A DNA stretch of 64,000 bases from Lacicoccus halitifaciens (GTDB lineage Bacteria > Bacillota > Bacilli > Staphylococcales > Salinicoccaceae), in the NCBI RefSeq assembly GCF_040544485.1, contig NZ_JBDZDV010000002.1, positions 186,001 to 250,000 on the forward strand. Reading direction: 5' to 3'. The notes below the pieces were generated by a model, which saw only the letters and a list, made by a program, of their open reading frames with translations, searched no databases and had not been told where the DNA came from. Shown here in pieces: positions 7,978-16,802 of this stretch (position 1 is its first letter; each line of letters begins with the position of its first letter). Position numbers and translations under genes: made by a program.

Positions 7978-9045
7978 TTATTTTATTTCTAATAACTCAA
8001 CAAAATAATCTCCGACCTCTGAAGTCGATGCACTTCCTCCAAGATCTCTTGGTAAAAATTCCTTATTCTTTAAAATAGCGATTATTGATTCCAATATCTT
8101 TTCTCCCCATTCTTCCTCTTCAAAATAATCCATCATTTGACTAATCGACCAAATTGCAGCTAATGGATTTGCAATGCCTTCTCCCGCAATGTCGGGTGCT
8201 GACCCATGGACGGGTTCGAACATTGAGGGATATTTCTTCTCAGGATTGATATTGGCTCCGGTAGCTAAGCCGAGACCTCCTGTGATGCCGGCACCTATAT
8301 CTGTTAAAATATCTCCAAAAAGATTGGAAGTCACAACGATTTCAAATCTTCCAGGATCTGAAACAAAGTACAAACTGGCTGCATCAACCAAATATGAGTA
8401 TGTCTTAACATCAGGATACTCTTTCCCTACTTCTTCAAAAACTTCATCCCAGAAGACCATAGAATAATTCAAGGCGTTACCCTTACTAACACTGGTTAAA
8501 GTTTTAGCTTGTTTGCGTGCCTCTTCGTATGCATAACGAATAATCCTTTCAGTACCCTTTCTGGAGAACACACCTGTTTGTAGTACAACTTCTTCAGGCT
8601 TTCCTCTGTATAACCACTCACCCGCACCAGAATACTCACCCTCACTGTTTTCTCTAATCACTAAGAAATCAATATCCTCTTCCCTTTTGTCTTTAAACGG
8701 TGTAAGTTCCTCATTTAATAATGTGATTGGCCGAAGGTTAACATACAAGTCAAACTCCCTTCGTATTCTTATCAACAAATCTCTTAGAGATATATGATCG
8801 GGTACCCCAGGGTAGCCAACTGCTCCAAGATAAACTGCATCAAAACCTTTCAGCTTGTCAATACCGTCTTCATCCATCATTTTTCCAGTTTCCAAATAAT
8901 ACTCACAACCCCAGGGAAATGTCTCAAAAGAAAATGATAAATTGTCATCTAATTTTTCGATAAATTTTAAAACCTTTACGCCTTCATTTATTACTTCAAC
9001 ACCTATTCCATCACCAGGTATTAGCGCGATGTTAAAATTCTTCAT
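7978..9045 (-). CDS. Tartrate/D-malate dehydrogenase (isocitrate/isopropylmalate dehydrogenase family)
   Basis: A 355-residue NAD-dependent beta-hydroxyacid oxidative decarboxylase. LIPGDGIGVEV starts the protein, LRDLLIRIRREFDLYVNLRP is the substrate-arginine segment, and RENSEGEYSG is characteristic of the TtuC/DmlA (tartrate, D-malate) branch, where LeuB and Icd differ. NLFGDILTDIGAGITGGLG binds metal and cofactor. The ATG at 9045 follows AAGGGGT. It sits between the gabD-like and gabT-like genes with gaps of 24 and 36 bp. It would oxidise and decarboxylate a 2-hydroxy dicarboxylic acid (D-malate, tartrate or a homolog), perhaps a later step of the same pathway. Confidence 0.85.
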   Translation of the reverse strand: MKNFNIALIPGDGIGVEVINEGVKVLKFIEKLDDNLSFSFETFPWGCEYYLETGKMMDEDGIDKLKGFDAVYLGAVGYPGVPDHISLRDLLIRIRREFDLYVNLRPITLLNEELTPFKDKREEDIDFLVIRENSEGEYSGAGEWLYRGKPEEVVLQTGVFSRKGTERIIRYAYEEARKQAKTLTSVSKGNALNYSMVFWDEVFEEVGKEYPDVKTYSYLVDAASLYFVSDPGRFEIVVTSNLFGDILTDIGAGITGGLGLATGANINPEKKYPSMFEPVHGSAPDIAGEGIANPLAAIWSISQMMDYFEEEEWGEKILESIIAILKNKEFLPRDLGGSASTSEVGDYFVELLEIK

Positions 9046-9069
9046 ATTCTACCCCTTAAATGTTACATA

Positions 9070-10491
9070 TTAAATACCTATCGATACATATTGCATCTCT
9101 AAAAACTCATCCATTCCCTGATGCCCACCTTCGCGACCTAATCCACTTTCTTTCAAACCTCCAAAAGGTGCCTGAACCGCTGAAGGAGCACCGTCATTCC
9201 AACCTACTATCCCAAAATCAATTTCTTCTATTATTCTTGTCCCATTGGATATACTCTCTGTAAAAACATAAGCTGCTAAACCAAAAGGTGTATCATTGGC
9301 TAAGTGCACCACTTCATCAATGGTTTCAAATTTTTGAATCGGGGCAACAGGGCCAAAAGTTTCTTCATTCATCATCAACATATCATTTGTAGCATCTTTG
9401 ATAATTGTGGGAAGGTAATAGTTCCCCTTCTCGGAAGGTTGCTTTCCTCCATAAACTAGTTGCGCCCCTTTTTCCAGGGCGTCCGATACATGGGTCGATA
9501 CCTTTTCCACACCCGCTTTATTTATTAACGGCCCGATGTTAACTCCTTCCGCCATACCGTTGCCGACCTTAAGCTCCCTTACTCTTTCAGTCAGCAAATC
9601 GATGAACTTATTATAGATTTTTGATTGAACATAAATTCTATTACCACAAACACAAGTCTGCCCTGAATTTCTGAACTTTGAAGCTATAGTACCTGCCACC
9701 GCTCTATTAATATCCGCATCATCAAGTACAATGATTGGTGCATGGCCGCCAAGTTCGAGACTAAGCTTCTTTATAGTTTCGGAACCTTGTTTCATCAAAA
9801 TCTTGCCCACTTCCGTCGAACCGGTAAAGGTGACTTTTCTTACCCTGGAATCAAGTAAAAGTGCTTCGCCAATTTCACTGGAAGATCCTATAACAATATT
9901 AATCACTCCCTTAGGAAATCCTGCCTCTTCGGCGAGCTGTACGAGTTTGATTGCTGTTAAAGGTGTCTCACTAGATGGTTTAATAACAATGGTGCATCCT
10001 GCAGCCAAGGCCGGTCCCATTTTCCTAGTTAGCATCGCAGCCGGAAAATTCCATGGGGTAATTGCTGCAACTACGCCTACAGGCTTCTTCCATAATTGAA
10101 GGCGCTTATTCGAGTCATGTGTTGGAATTGTTTCTCCATAAACTCGCTTCGCTTCTTCTGCATACCATTCAATGTAGTTTGCTGCATAATGTACTTCACC
10201 CCTCGCTTCTGATAGAGGTTTACCCATTTCGCTCGTCATCAGTTCGGCCAACTCTGTTTCATTCTCAATCATTAATTCATAAAATCTTTTCAAAAGCTTT
10301 GCTCTTTCAAATGCAGTTGTCTTAGACCAAATTTTGAATGCGTCATCCGCTGCTTCAATGGCTGCCACTGCTTCTTTCTTTCCACCTTTAGGAACTTCTG
10401 ATATTAATTCTCCTGTAGCTGGGTTATGAACCAATAATTTTTCTAAAGCCTCTCCAGTCCACTCACCGTCGATATAAAGTAAATTATGCAT
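9070..10491 (-). CDS. gabD: NAD(P)-dependent succinate-semialdehyde dehydrogenase-type aldehyde dehydrogenase
   Basis: A 473-residue aldehyde dehydrogenase close to GabD. LSLELGGHAP carries the general-base glutamate and FRNSGQTCVCGNRIYV the catalytic cysteine (SSADH subfamily context), with TPWNFPAAMLTRK in the cofactor domain and PFGGLKESGLGREGG near the C-terminus. The ATG at 10491 follows GAGGTGT. It is a clear paralog of the protein at 19483-20877, in an AT-rich codon dialect. It follows the FadR-type regulator by 26 bp. It would oxidise the semialdehyde made by the neighbouring transaminase to a dicarboxylate. Confidence 0.88.
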   Translation of the reverse strand: MHNLLYIDGEWTGEALEKLLVHNPATGELISEVPKGGKKEAVAAIEAADDAFKIWSKTTAFERAKLLKRFYELMIENETELAELMTSEMGKPLSEARGEVHYAANYIEWYAEEAKRVYGETIPTHDSNKRLQLWKKPVGVVAAITPWNFPAAMLTRKMGPALAAGCTIVIKPSSETPLTAIKLVQLAEEAGFPKGVINIVIGSSSEIGEALLLDSRVRKVTFTGSTEVGKILMKQGSETIKKLSLELGGHAPIIVLDDADINRAVAGTIASKFRNSGQTCVCGNRIYVQSKIYNKFIDLLTERVRELKVGNGMAEGVNIGPLINKAGVEKVSTHVSDALEKGAQLVYGGKQPSEKGNYYLPTIIKDATNDMLMMNEETFGPVAPIQKFETIDEVVHLANDTPFGLAAYVFTESISNGTRIIEEIDFGIVGWNDGAPSAVQAPFGGLKESGLGREGGHQGMDEFLEMQYVSIGI

Positions 10492-10517
10492 GACTACACC
10501 TCAATTTTTTAAATTTA

Positions 10518-11159
10518 TTATCCCAAAAATTTTCCTTCGACATATTTGATATGAGTATGAATCTTATTTTCTACTATTTTCGGCTCTTTTGTTAACAGTG
10601 CTTTCATAAGCTCCTCCTGTTCTTCATAGAATGCCTTGGGACTGGTATAGTATTCATCCAAATACAATAGAAAAGTTCTTATTTGCACTTTAATCGATTC
10701 ATACAATTTAATAATCCTCGAATTCCCCGATAAGTTAACGATATAGCTGTGAAATTTCATATCTAGATCGAATAAGTCAATCCAGTCTTCAATACTATTT
10801 TTGTCTTTCATTTCATCCAATATAGTCTGCAGCTCAGCAAATTCCTTTTCTCCTAGATGGGGAAGCGCTTTTAAAAAGGCATAAGATTCGACCATCAGTC
10901 TCAAATCAATAATCTCTTTCCAATCTTCATTAGAAAAGTCAGAGACATATGTACCTTTTCTAGGTTCTATGATTACCATCCCGTCGTTTTCTAATATTTT
11001 TAAAGAATCCCTGATGACATTTCTGCTTACATCGTACTTCACAGACAGTTCATTCTCGATTAACCTTTCTCCAAACTCTATTTCTCTTTTCCAAATGCTT
11101 CGTCTCAGTTCTTCGGCGATAATTTCTCCTAAAGAACCTTTGATTATATTTGATTTCAT
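10518..11159 (-). CDS. GntR family transcriptional regulator, FadR/FCD subfamily
   Basis: A 213-residue regulator. Residues about 8-70 form the GntR winged helix (ELSVKYDVSRNVIRDSLKIL and GTYVSDF), followed by an all-helical FCD ligand domain whose metal-type histidines are seen in KFHSYIV and near the C-terminus (THIKYVEG). The ATG at 11159 follows GGAAGGG. It leads an operon with gabD-like, dehydrogenase and gabT-like genes. A perfect 12-bp palindrome lies in its own promoter, and a near-identical copy sits at the promoter of the M20/TRAP operon at 12.4 kb. This suggests it represses both and responds to a carboxylate intermediate. The ligand is unknown. Confidence 0.88.
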   Translation of the reverse strand: MKSNIIKGSLGEIIAEELRRSIWKREIEFGERLIENELSVKYDVSRNVIRDSLKILENDGMVIIEPRKGTYVSDFSNEDWKEIIDLRLMVESYAFLKALPHLGEKEFAELQTILDEMKDKNSIEDWIDLFDLDMKFHSYIVNLSGNSRIIKLYESIKVQIRTFLLYLDEYYTSPKAFYEEQEELMKALLTKEPKIVENKIHTHIKYVEGKFLG

Positions 11160-11201
11160 ATGATTAACCCTTCCTTCAACTTTTAAAAGAGCTAACAGTC
11201 G

Positions 11202-11213
11202 ATTGTCGACAAT
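11202..11213. promoter_or_regulatory. Predicted operator of the FadR-type regulator (autoregulation)
   Basis: ATTGTCGACAAT is a perfect 12-bp palindrome located about 14 bp after the -10 box of the regulator's promoter. GntR/FCD operators commonly have the form TNGTN(0-3)ACNA, which it fits. A near copy is at 12425-12436. Confidence 0.65.
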
Positions 11214-11226
11214 TAAACTTAAATAT

Positions 11227-11255
11227 ACAATAGACTATGTTAAAAATTCTGTCAA
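11227..11255 (-). promoter_or_regulatory. SigA-type promoter of the regulator-gabD-dehydrogenase-gabT operon
   Basis: Minus strand TTGACA (11255-11250), 17-base spacer, TATTGT (11232-11227). The spacer ends in CATAGTC, exactly as in the plus-strand promoter at 12385-12413, and the palindromic operator follows. Confidence 0.65.
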
Positions 11256-11270
11256 ATATATTATTTGTAA

Positions 11271-12254
11271 TCAAATATCATCATCATTTATTACTTCTTG
11301 ATTTATTAAATTTGGTGGAATTTCGTTATTTAAACCTCTGATAAGATTCTTTTGTGCTAACCTGGACATCGCTAATTCATTTTCTATTGTTGCTGCACCT
11401 AAGTGAGGCAAAGTAATTACATTTGGTAACGATAATAATGGATTATCGGTTCCTACAGGTTCTTTTTCAAAGACATCAAGTGCTGCAGCTAATATTTCAT
11501 TGTTTTTCAAAGCGTTATATAATGCATTTTCATCGATGTTCATTCCTCGAGAAGCATTAACGAAAATTGCGCTTGTTTTCATCTTTTTAAAATGTTCAGC
11601 TTTAATAAAATGTTTTGTTTCTCTAGAACCTGGAATCATCAAAACTACAAAGTCCGATTCTTTCAATAAATCCTCCACATTATGAAAAACAGCACCATAG
11701 CTATCCTCCACTTCCGGTTTTCGTGATCTATTATAATATAGAATTTTCATGTCAAAACCATAATGACATCTTTTAGCAACAGCCTGCCCTATCGCTCCCA
11801 TTCCAATTATTCCAATTTTTTTATGATGAACATCGGTCCCAAATCGGTCTAGTTGAAGGTATTCTTTCCATCTTCCTTCTTTAACGAATCTATCGAGCTC
11901 AGGTATTCGTCTTGCCGAGGCTATAAGCATCCCCACAACTGCATCTGCCACTGTATCAGTTAAAACCCCTGGTGTATTGGTTGCCATTATTTTACGTTTG
12001 GTCATCTCTGGGAGGTCGAGGTTGTCGTATCCAACTGATACATTGGAAACAATCTTTAAATTGGGCGCAAGTCCCAAAAGTTCTTTAGTCACTTTTAATT
12101 CCAATCCTATAATTCCTTCGGCTTCCCCAAGTGCTTTTCTAAATTTTGCACTTTCCAGATATTCATAGTTTTCAAAATACGAGACATCAAATTGTAATTT
12201 CAAATCTTCTATCACGGGTTTGGAAACTCTTGTATAGGCTATTATTTTTCTCAC
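11271..12254 (-). CDS. D-isomer-specific 2-hydroxyacid dehydrogenase (glyoxylate/hydroxypyruvate reductase type)
   Basis: A 327-residue NAD(P)-dependent reductase interconverting 2-oxo and D-2-hydroxy acids. The dinucleotide fold shows GIIGMGAIGQAVAKR; the catalytic arginine lies in NASRGMNID, the glutamate in DVFEKEP and the histidine in LPHLGAATIE. The start is a GTG at 12254 behind a perfect AGGAGG. It is transcribed away from the M20/TRAP operon and ends 112 bp before the regulator gene, which has its own promoter. It probably handles a hydroxy or keto acid imported by the TRAP system. The substrate cannot be fixed from sequence. Confidence 0.87.
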   Translation of the reverse strand: MRKIIAYTRVSKPVIEDLKLQFDVSYFENYEYLESAKFRKALGEAEGIIGLELKVTKELLGLAPNLKIVSNVSVGYDNLDLPEMTKRKIMATNTPGVLTDTVADAVVGMLIASARRIPELDRFVKEGRWKEYLQLDRFGTDVHHKKIGIIGMGAIGQAVAKRCHYGFDMKILYYNRSRKPEVEDSYGAVFHNVEDLLKESDFVVLMIPGSRETKHFIKAEHFKKMKTSAIFVNASRGMNIDENALYNALKNNEILAAALDVFEKEPVGTDNPLLSLPNVITLPHLGAATIENELAMSRLAQKNLIRGLNNEIPPNLINQEVINDDDI

Positions 12255-12298
12255 TCTATTCCTCCTGTCCTTCTTTTATAAATTGACATCTATATACT

Positions 12299-12328
12299 AA
12301 AATAGTCATTGAAATTGAACTTTGTCAA
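12299..12328 (-). promoter_or_regulatory. Promoter of the hydroxyacid dehydrogenase gene
   Basis: Minus strand TTGACA, 18-base spacer, TATTTT. Just upstream (12332-12355) is an AT-rich inverted repeat, ATAATCT and AGATTAT with an 8-base spacer, which could bind a regulator. Confidence 0.5.
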
Positions 12329-12384
12329 TAAGATAATCTTATTTATTAGATTATTCCTAATTTCTCAAATATTTAATTATCTAG

Positions 12385-12413
12385 TTGACATTAAAATTTC
12401 CATAGTCTAACAT
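12385..12413 (+). promoter_or_regulatory. SigA-type promoter of the M20/TRAP operon
   Basis: TTGACA at 12385-12390, 17-base spacer ending in CATAGTC, TAACAT at 12408-12413. The operator and cre site follow directly downstream. The arrangement mirrors the promoter at 11227-11255. Confidence 0.7.
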
Positions 12414-12424
12414 TAGTATTAATA

Positions 12425-12436
12425 ATTGTCGACAGT
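12425..12436. promoter_or_regulatory. Predicted FadR-type regulator operator at the M20/TRAP promoter
   Basis: ATTGTCGACAGT differs by one base from the perfect palindrome at 11202-11213. It would lie at or just after the transcription start of the promoter at 12385-12413, a blocking position. Confidence 0.6.
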
Positions 12437-12449
12437 CTACAAATAACTT

Positions 12450-12464
12450 TTGTAAGCGCTTGCT
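12450..12464 (+). promoter_or_regulatory. CcpA cre site
   Basis: TTGTAAGCGCTTGCT matches the cre consensus WTGNAANCGNWNNCW at every fixed position. Lying in the leader about 30-45 bp after the start, it should give catabolite repression of the M20/TRAP operon by roadblock. Confidence 0.7.
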
Positions 12465-12511
12465 TTTGCCTCTCGATTTTCATTACATATTCATAAGGGG
12501 ATGTTAGCAAA

Positions 12512-13780
12512 ATGAATCTGCAAGAAGCGATTAAAGAAAAGATAAATTCAAAAAGAGAAGAGTATACCCAGTTTTTACAGAGCGTAGTACAACAACCAAG
12601 TACAACTGGAAATGAATTAAAAGCACAAACCATTGTCGCTGATCGATTAAAAGAATTAGGGCTAGAGGTGGACGTATGGGTTCCGGATTTTGAGGAATTG
12701 AAAAAGAGTGAGTTCTTCAATCCTCGTAGAGATAATTATGAAAACAGTCCTAATGTAGTTGGTATTTTGAAAGGTAAGAAGAATGGACGATCTTTGATTT
12801 TAAATGGACACATCGATGTTGTGCCAGCTGGAGACGAAAGTAAGTGGACTGATCATCCTTACTCCGGAAAAGTTATTGAAGGTAAATTATACGGCAGAGG
12901 CACTACAGATATGAAAGGAGGTAATATGTCTACTTTGATAGCACTCGAAACGATAATCGATCTTGGTATAGAACTAAAGGGTGATGTAATTTACGAAAGT
13001 GTGATTGAGGAAGAAACTGGAGGAGCAGGAACACTCGCTGCAATTCAAAGAGGGTATAAAGCTGATGTTGCATTAATCCCAGAACCTAGCGAGATGAAAA
13101 TATTTCCCAAACAACAAGGTTCATTGTGGTTCGAAGTAACTGTAGAAGGTGTATCGGCTCATGGCGGGACCAGATATGAAGGTGTGAGTGCTATTGAAAA
13201 GGGATGGATTGTATTTCAAGAAATTTTACGATTAGAAGAAACAAGAAATAAACCTTTGCGTAAAGATCCCCTCTACAAAAACAACCCCATACCTATTCCT
13301 ATTAATATCGGACAATTTAATGGGGGTTATTTCCCTTCGGCAGTCCCAGAAGAAGCAAAGATTCAAGGTCGATATGGTATAGCTCCAGGGGAAACTATTA
13401 CAGAGGCCAAAGAGATGTTTCAATCAATGTTAGAAAATTTGAAGTCTATTGATGAATGGTTCGAAAAGTACCCAGTATCCGTTGAATGGGGAGGCATCCA
13501 TCTCCCACCCGGTGGGTGTGACGACGACCACCCCATGCTGGAAGTCCTTAAAAATAACTATTATAAAGTTGAAAAGGAAGAGCCTATAATAGCCGGTTCT
13601 ACTTGGGCAACCGACGGTGGTTTGCTTACACAAGCAGGAGGAATTCCTTCAATAGTTTTTGGTCCAGGTACGACAAGTATGGCTCATTTCACTGATGAGT
13701 ATGTCGATTTGGAAAAAATGTTTAGAACTGCTGAAATTACTGCACTATCAATAATTGAATGGTGTGAAATCAACGAATAA
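12512..13780 (+). CDS. M20 family metallopeptidase (ArgE/DapE-type deacylase)
   Basis: A 422-residue zinc deacylase. LNGHIDVVPAGDESKW, GRGTTDMKGG and VIEEETGGAG supply metal ligands and the catalytic glutamate, GVSAHGG the lid-domain histidine, and the C-terminal TSMAHFTDE the last ligand. It is the ArgE/DapE type, similar in layout to the protein at 2056-3312. The ATG at 12512 follows AAGGGGATG. It begins an operon with the TRAP transporter 30 bp behind it, so it most likely cleaves the compound the transporter brings in, an N-acyl amino acid or dipeptide-like acid. Expression is predicted to be controlled by the FadR-type regulator and CcpA. Confidence 0.87.
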   Translation: MNLQEAIKEKINSKREEYTQFLQSVVQQPSTTGNELKAQTIVADRLKELGLEVDVWVPDFEELKKSEFFNPRRDNYENSPNVVGILKGKKNGRSLILNGHIDVVPAGDESKWTDHPYSGKVIEGKLYGRGTTDMKGGNMSTLIALETIIDLGIELKGDVIYESVIEEETGGAGTLAAIQRGYKADVALIPEPSEMKIFPKQQGSLWFEVTVEGVSAHGGTRYEGVSAIEKGWIVFQEILRLEETRNKPLRKDPLYKNNPIPIPINIGQFNGGYFPSAVPEEAKIQGRYGIAPGETITEAKEMFQSMLENLKSIDEWFEKYPVSVEWGGIHLPPGGCDDDHPMLEVLKNNYYKVEKEEPIIAGSTWATDGGLLTQAGGIPSIVFGPGTTSMAHFTDEYVDLEKMFRTAEITALSIIEWCEINE

Positions 13781-13810
13781 AATTATCAAGTTATAGAAGG
13801 GAAATATATT

Positions 13811-14884
13811 ATGAAAAATTTACTTAGCATATTAGGTTTAATGACTGTACTACTATTATTAAGCGCATGCACAATCGGTTCAGAGGAGAACGGAGATACA
13901 TCAGCGGATTCGGAAGAGGCTTCTGACTCAAACGAAACTACAGAGGGTGATGAAGCTACAGGATCAGGTGAGTACTCAATAAGCGTATCTTATACTACAC
14001 CAGAATCTGGTTCTACTCATATAGGGATGGAGAATTTTAAAGAGTTGGCAGAGGAGAAGACGAACGGGGAAGTAGTTATAGAATTATACCCTAATGGACA
14101 ATTGTATGCTTCTGAACGTGAAGCGATCGAAGCTGTACAGTCGGGGACTGTTGAAATGACTGTTGCAGCCTCAGCACCTGTGGTTGGTTTTGACGAAAGA
14201 TTTTTAGCAATAGACTTACCTTTCATTTTTCCAGATCATGAGACTGCTTATGAAGCTCTAGATGGCGAATTAGGACAAACCTTGCTGGATGGTCTTCCTG
14301 AGATAGGCCTCACAGGATTAGCTTATGGAGAAACTGGAATGAGGCAAATAACAAACAACAGTCATCCTATTGAAGCTCCTGAAGATCTAAATGGTTTACA
14401 AATCCGTACTATGGAAAATGACGTGCACATAAATACATTTAATGAATATGGTGCCAGCGCCTCCCCATTTGCTTTTGGAGAGCTATATAGTGCATTACAA
14501 CAAAATATGTATGATGGTATGGAAAATCCGATTAACTTAATAGACCAAATGAACTTTTACGAAGTTCAAGAATATTTAACTATTTCTAATCATGCTTATA
14601 CGGCTACCGTAGCTTTTATCAATAACGATTACTTCGAAAACCTACCTGAAGATATTCAAGCTTCACTGGAAGAAGCCGCTCTCGAGTCCATGGATTATCA
14701 AAGAGAAGTAGCAAGACAGCAAGATGAGGAAGGTATGGAAAATATCGAAGGTCACATGGAAATCAATGAATTGAGTGAGGAACAGAGACAACAATTTATT
14801 GAAGCAGCTGAACCAATCTTTGAAAGATATGAAGATGAAATTGGCAGTGATTTAATGGAATTGACACGTTCATATTCACAATAA
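13811..14884 (+). CDS. dctP: TRAP transporter substrate-binding lipoprotein (DctP family)
   Basis: A 357-residue extracytoplasmic receptor. The signal peptide ends in the lipobox LLSAC at residues 17-21, followed by a long acidic Ser/Glu/Thr linker (about residues 24-52) typical of lipoproteins in halotolerant Gram-positives. The DctP fold follows, with GMRQITNNSHPI and the substrate-carboxylate arginine in LNGLQIRTMEND, then GELYSALQQNMYDGMENP. TRAP receptors mostly bind carboxylates. It lies 30 bp behind the M20 gene and is separated from the permease genes by a terminator-like hairpin, which would make receptor more abundant than permease. Confidence 0.92.
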   Translation: MKNLLSILGLMTVLLLLSACTIGSEENGDTSADSEEASDSNETTEGDEATGSGEYSISVSYTTPESGSTHIGMENFKELAEEKTNGEVVIELYPNGQLYASEREAIEAVQSGTVEMTVAASAPVVGFDERFLAIDLPFIFPDHETAYEALDGELGQTLLDGLPEIGLTGLAYGETGMRQITNNSHPIEAPEDLNGLQIRTMENDVHINTFNEYGASASPFAFGELYSALQQNMYDGMENPINLIDQMNFYEVQEYLTISNHAYTATVAFINNDYFENLPEDIQASLEEAALESMDYQREVARQQDEEGMENIEGHMEINELSEEQRQQFIEAAEPIFERYEDEIGSDLMELTRSYSQ

Positions 14885-14913
14885 TTTCAGCTCATTACCA
14901 ATATAGTTATTTC

Positions 14914-14984
14914 GAAGTTTAATTTGTATGGTTGGAAAAGTATAGACTATCTCTTCCCGACTATACTTATTAAACTTCTTTTTA
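14914..14984 (+). terminator. Leaky terminator/attenuator between TRAP receptor and permease genes
   Basis: A nested hairpin: outer perfect 10-bp stem GAAGTTTAAT/ATTAAACTTC (14914-14923 and 14969-14978) and inner 8-bp stem AAGTATAG/CTATACTT, followed by TTTTT. It occupies the 140-bp gap after dctP and probably lowers transcription into dctQM. Confidence 0.75.
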
Positions 14985-15024
14985 TAGCTAATTGGATTTC
15001 AATTAAAAGTGAGGCGTAGATATA

Positions 15025-15525
15025 ATGGATTTAAAAAATCTCTTTGACAAACGCATTGAAGAATTCATCCTTGTTCTAACGATGGCTCTTATCGTTGCGA
15101 TCCTTTTCACTCAGTCCATTCTAAGATTTTTTGGAGGATTTTCTTTAAGCTGGGGAGCTGAGTTAGCACAGTTCCTTCATATCTGGCAGATATGGATTGG
15201 TGCTAGTTTGGCGATTCGCTTACAATCCCATATAGGCGTTGATGTCTTTGTGAGATTATTTCCTTATTTTATACAAAAAATCTTCAGAGTCATAGTAATC
15301 ATTTGTTGGTTTGTATTTGCTGCTTTTCTGGCAATTGCTGGAACACAATATATTTTAGATATAATGAGTAGTGGCCAAACAAGCCCCTCACTTCGCATAC
15401 CAATGTGGATTCCATACCTGGTAATTCCCATCGGTGGAGTATTAATGATTATTAGGTTAATTCAGCAACTTTATTTATTAATCACTGATAAAATCAACTT
15501 AAACGAAACGGAGGAAATAGAATGA
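15025..15525 (+). CDS. dctQ: TRAP transporter small permease (DctQ family)
   Basis: A 166-residue protein with four hydrophobic helices, the normal size and layout of DctQ. RFFGGFSLSWGAELAQFLHIW in the second helix region is typical, with the conserved tryptophan-rich segment and a short charged C-terminus. The ATG at 15025 is preceded by GTGAGGCG. Its stop overlaps the start of dctM by 4 bp, so both membrane subunits are coupled. It works as a scaffold for the large permease in Na+-driven uptake of the receptor-bound acid. Confidence 0.9.
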   Translation: MDLKNLFDKRIEEFILVLTMALIVAILFTQSILRFFGGFSLSWGAELAQFLHIWQIWIGASLAIRLQSHIGVDVFVRLFPYFIQKIFRVIVIICWFVFAAFLAIAGTQYILDIMSSGQTSPSLRIPMWIPYLVIPIGGVLMIIRLIQQLYLLITDKINLNETEEIE

Positions 15526-16802
15526 CTGTAGCCCTTTTATTTATTTCTTTTTTCCTCCTGATGCTTATAGGTGTCCCTATTGCACTTTCCCTGGGTATAG
15601 CATCATTGGTTACAATGGTATTTGCGACAGAGAATTCTCCAACCATAATTATACAACAAGCTTTTACATCTCTTGACAGCTTTCCTCTGATGGCAATCCC
15701 TTTATTTATATTAGCTGGTGTCTTGATGAGTACAGGCGGAATTTCAGAACGGTTATTAAATCTAGCTAATGTATTAATAGGCTTTGTTGCTGGCGGGCTG
15801 GCAATGGTAACCGTTTTGGCAAGTATGTTCTTTGCCGCTATTTCCGGTTCAGGCCCCGCAACGGTAGCTGCAATCGGTTCGTTCATGATTCCCTCAATGA
15901 GGGAAAATAATTATGGTAGTGGCTTTGCTGCAGCTATCACAGCTTCAGCGGGCTCCATAGGCGTATTAATCCCTCCAAGTATCCCATTTGTCATGTATGG
16001 GGTCGTGGGGACAGTCTCAATCGGTTCCATGTTTTTAGCGGGTATCATTCCCGGTCTGATACTTGGCTTCGCATTGATGGTGATCTCTTATATTAATGCC
16101 AAGAGAAATGGGATTGAGGGATCCGGCGTGACGCCTTCATTCAGAGATGTTTTAAAAGCGTTGAATGAAGCGAAGTTTGCATTATTAGTCCCGGTTATTA
16201 TCTTAGGCGGAATCTATGCAGGTTTATTTTCACCAACAGAATCTGCGGCAGTGGCATCGGTATATGCACTTTTTATAGGAGTTTTTGTTTACAAGGAACT
16301 GACATGGAAATCTGTCTACCAGAGTTTTTCCTCCGCTGCCCTTACAAATGCTGCCACAGTAATCATTATAGGGTTTTCAGTTTCATTTGCTTATCTGATG
16401 ACAAGAGAAAGAATCCCGTCCATCGTAGCAGATTTTATAGTCAGCCTATCAGAAAACCCTCTTGTCATAATGTTAATTATTAACATTTTTTTATTAATTG
16501 TAGGCATGTTTATTGATACAATATCAGCAATAGTTATTCTGACTCCAATCTTACTTCCAGTCGTAACGAATATTGGATTAGATCCAATACACTTTGGGGT
16601 AATACTCGTAATGAACCTCGCCATTGGGTTTGTCACTCCACCACTTGGTGTCAACTTGTTTGTCGCCTCAAATGTAGGTAAGGTTCCATTTGATAAGATT
16701 GCTAAAGGGATGATTCCTATTTTAGTTGTCATGCTGATTGCCTTAATGATTGTAACTTATTTCCCTCCATTATCAACTTGGATTCCTAGTTTACGAGATT
16801 AA
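15522..16802 (+). CDS. dctM: TRAP transporter large permease (DctM family)
   Basis: A 426-residue permease with about 12 membrane spans, the translocating subunit. Landmarks are FAAISGSGPATVAAIGSFM (about residues 104-122), ITASAGSIGVLIPPSIPFV in the first half and VTPPLGVNLFVAS in the second, the family's two inverted halves. The ATG at 15522 overlaps dctQ and follows GGAGGAAAT. It is the last gene of the M20/TRAP operon, with a bidirectional terminator 175 bp downstream. Confidence 0.93.
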   Translation: MTVALLFISFFLLMLIGVPIALSLGIASLVTMVFATENSPTIIIQQAFTSLDSFPLMAIPLFILAGVLMSTGGISERLLNLANVLIGFVAGGLAMVTVLASMFFAAISGSGPATVAAIGSFMIPSMRENNYGSGFAAAITASAGSIGVLIPPSIPFVMYGVVGTVSIGSMFLAGIIPGLILGFALMVISYINAKRNGIEGSGVTPSFRDVLKALNEAKFALLVPVIILGGIYAGLFSPTESAAVASVYALFIGVFVYKELTWKSVYQSFSSAALTNAATVIIIGFSVSFAYLMTRERIPSIVADFIVSLSENPLVIMLIINIFLLIVGMFIDTISAIVILTPILLPVVTNIGLDPIHFGVILVMNLAIGFVTPPLGVNLFVASNVGKVPFDKIAKGMIPILVVMLIALMIVTYFPPLSTWIPSLRD

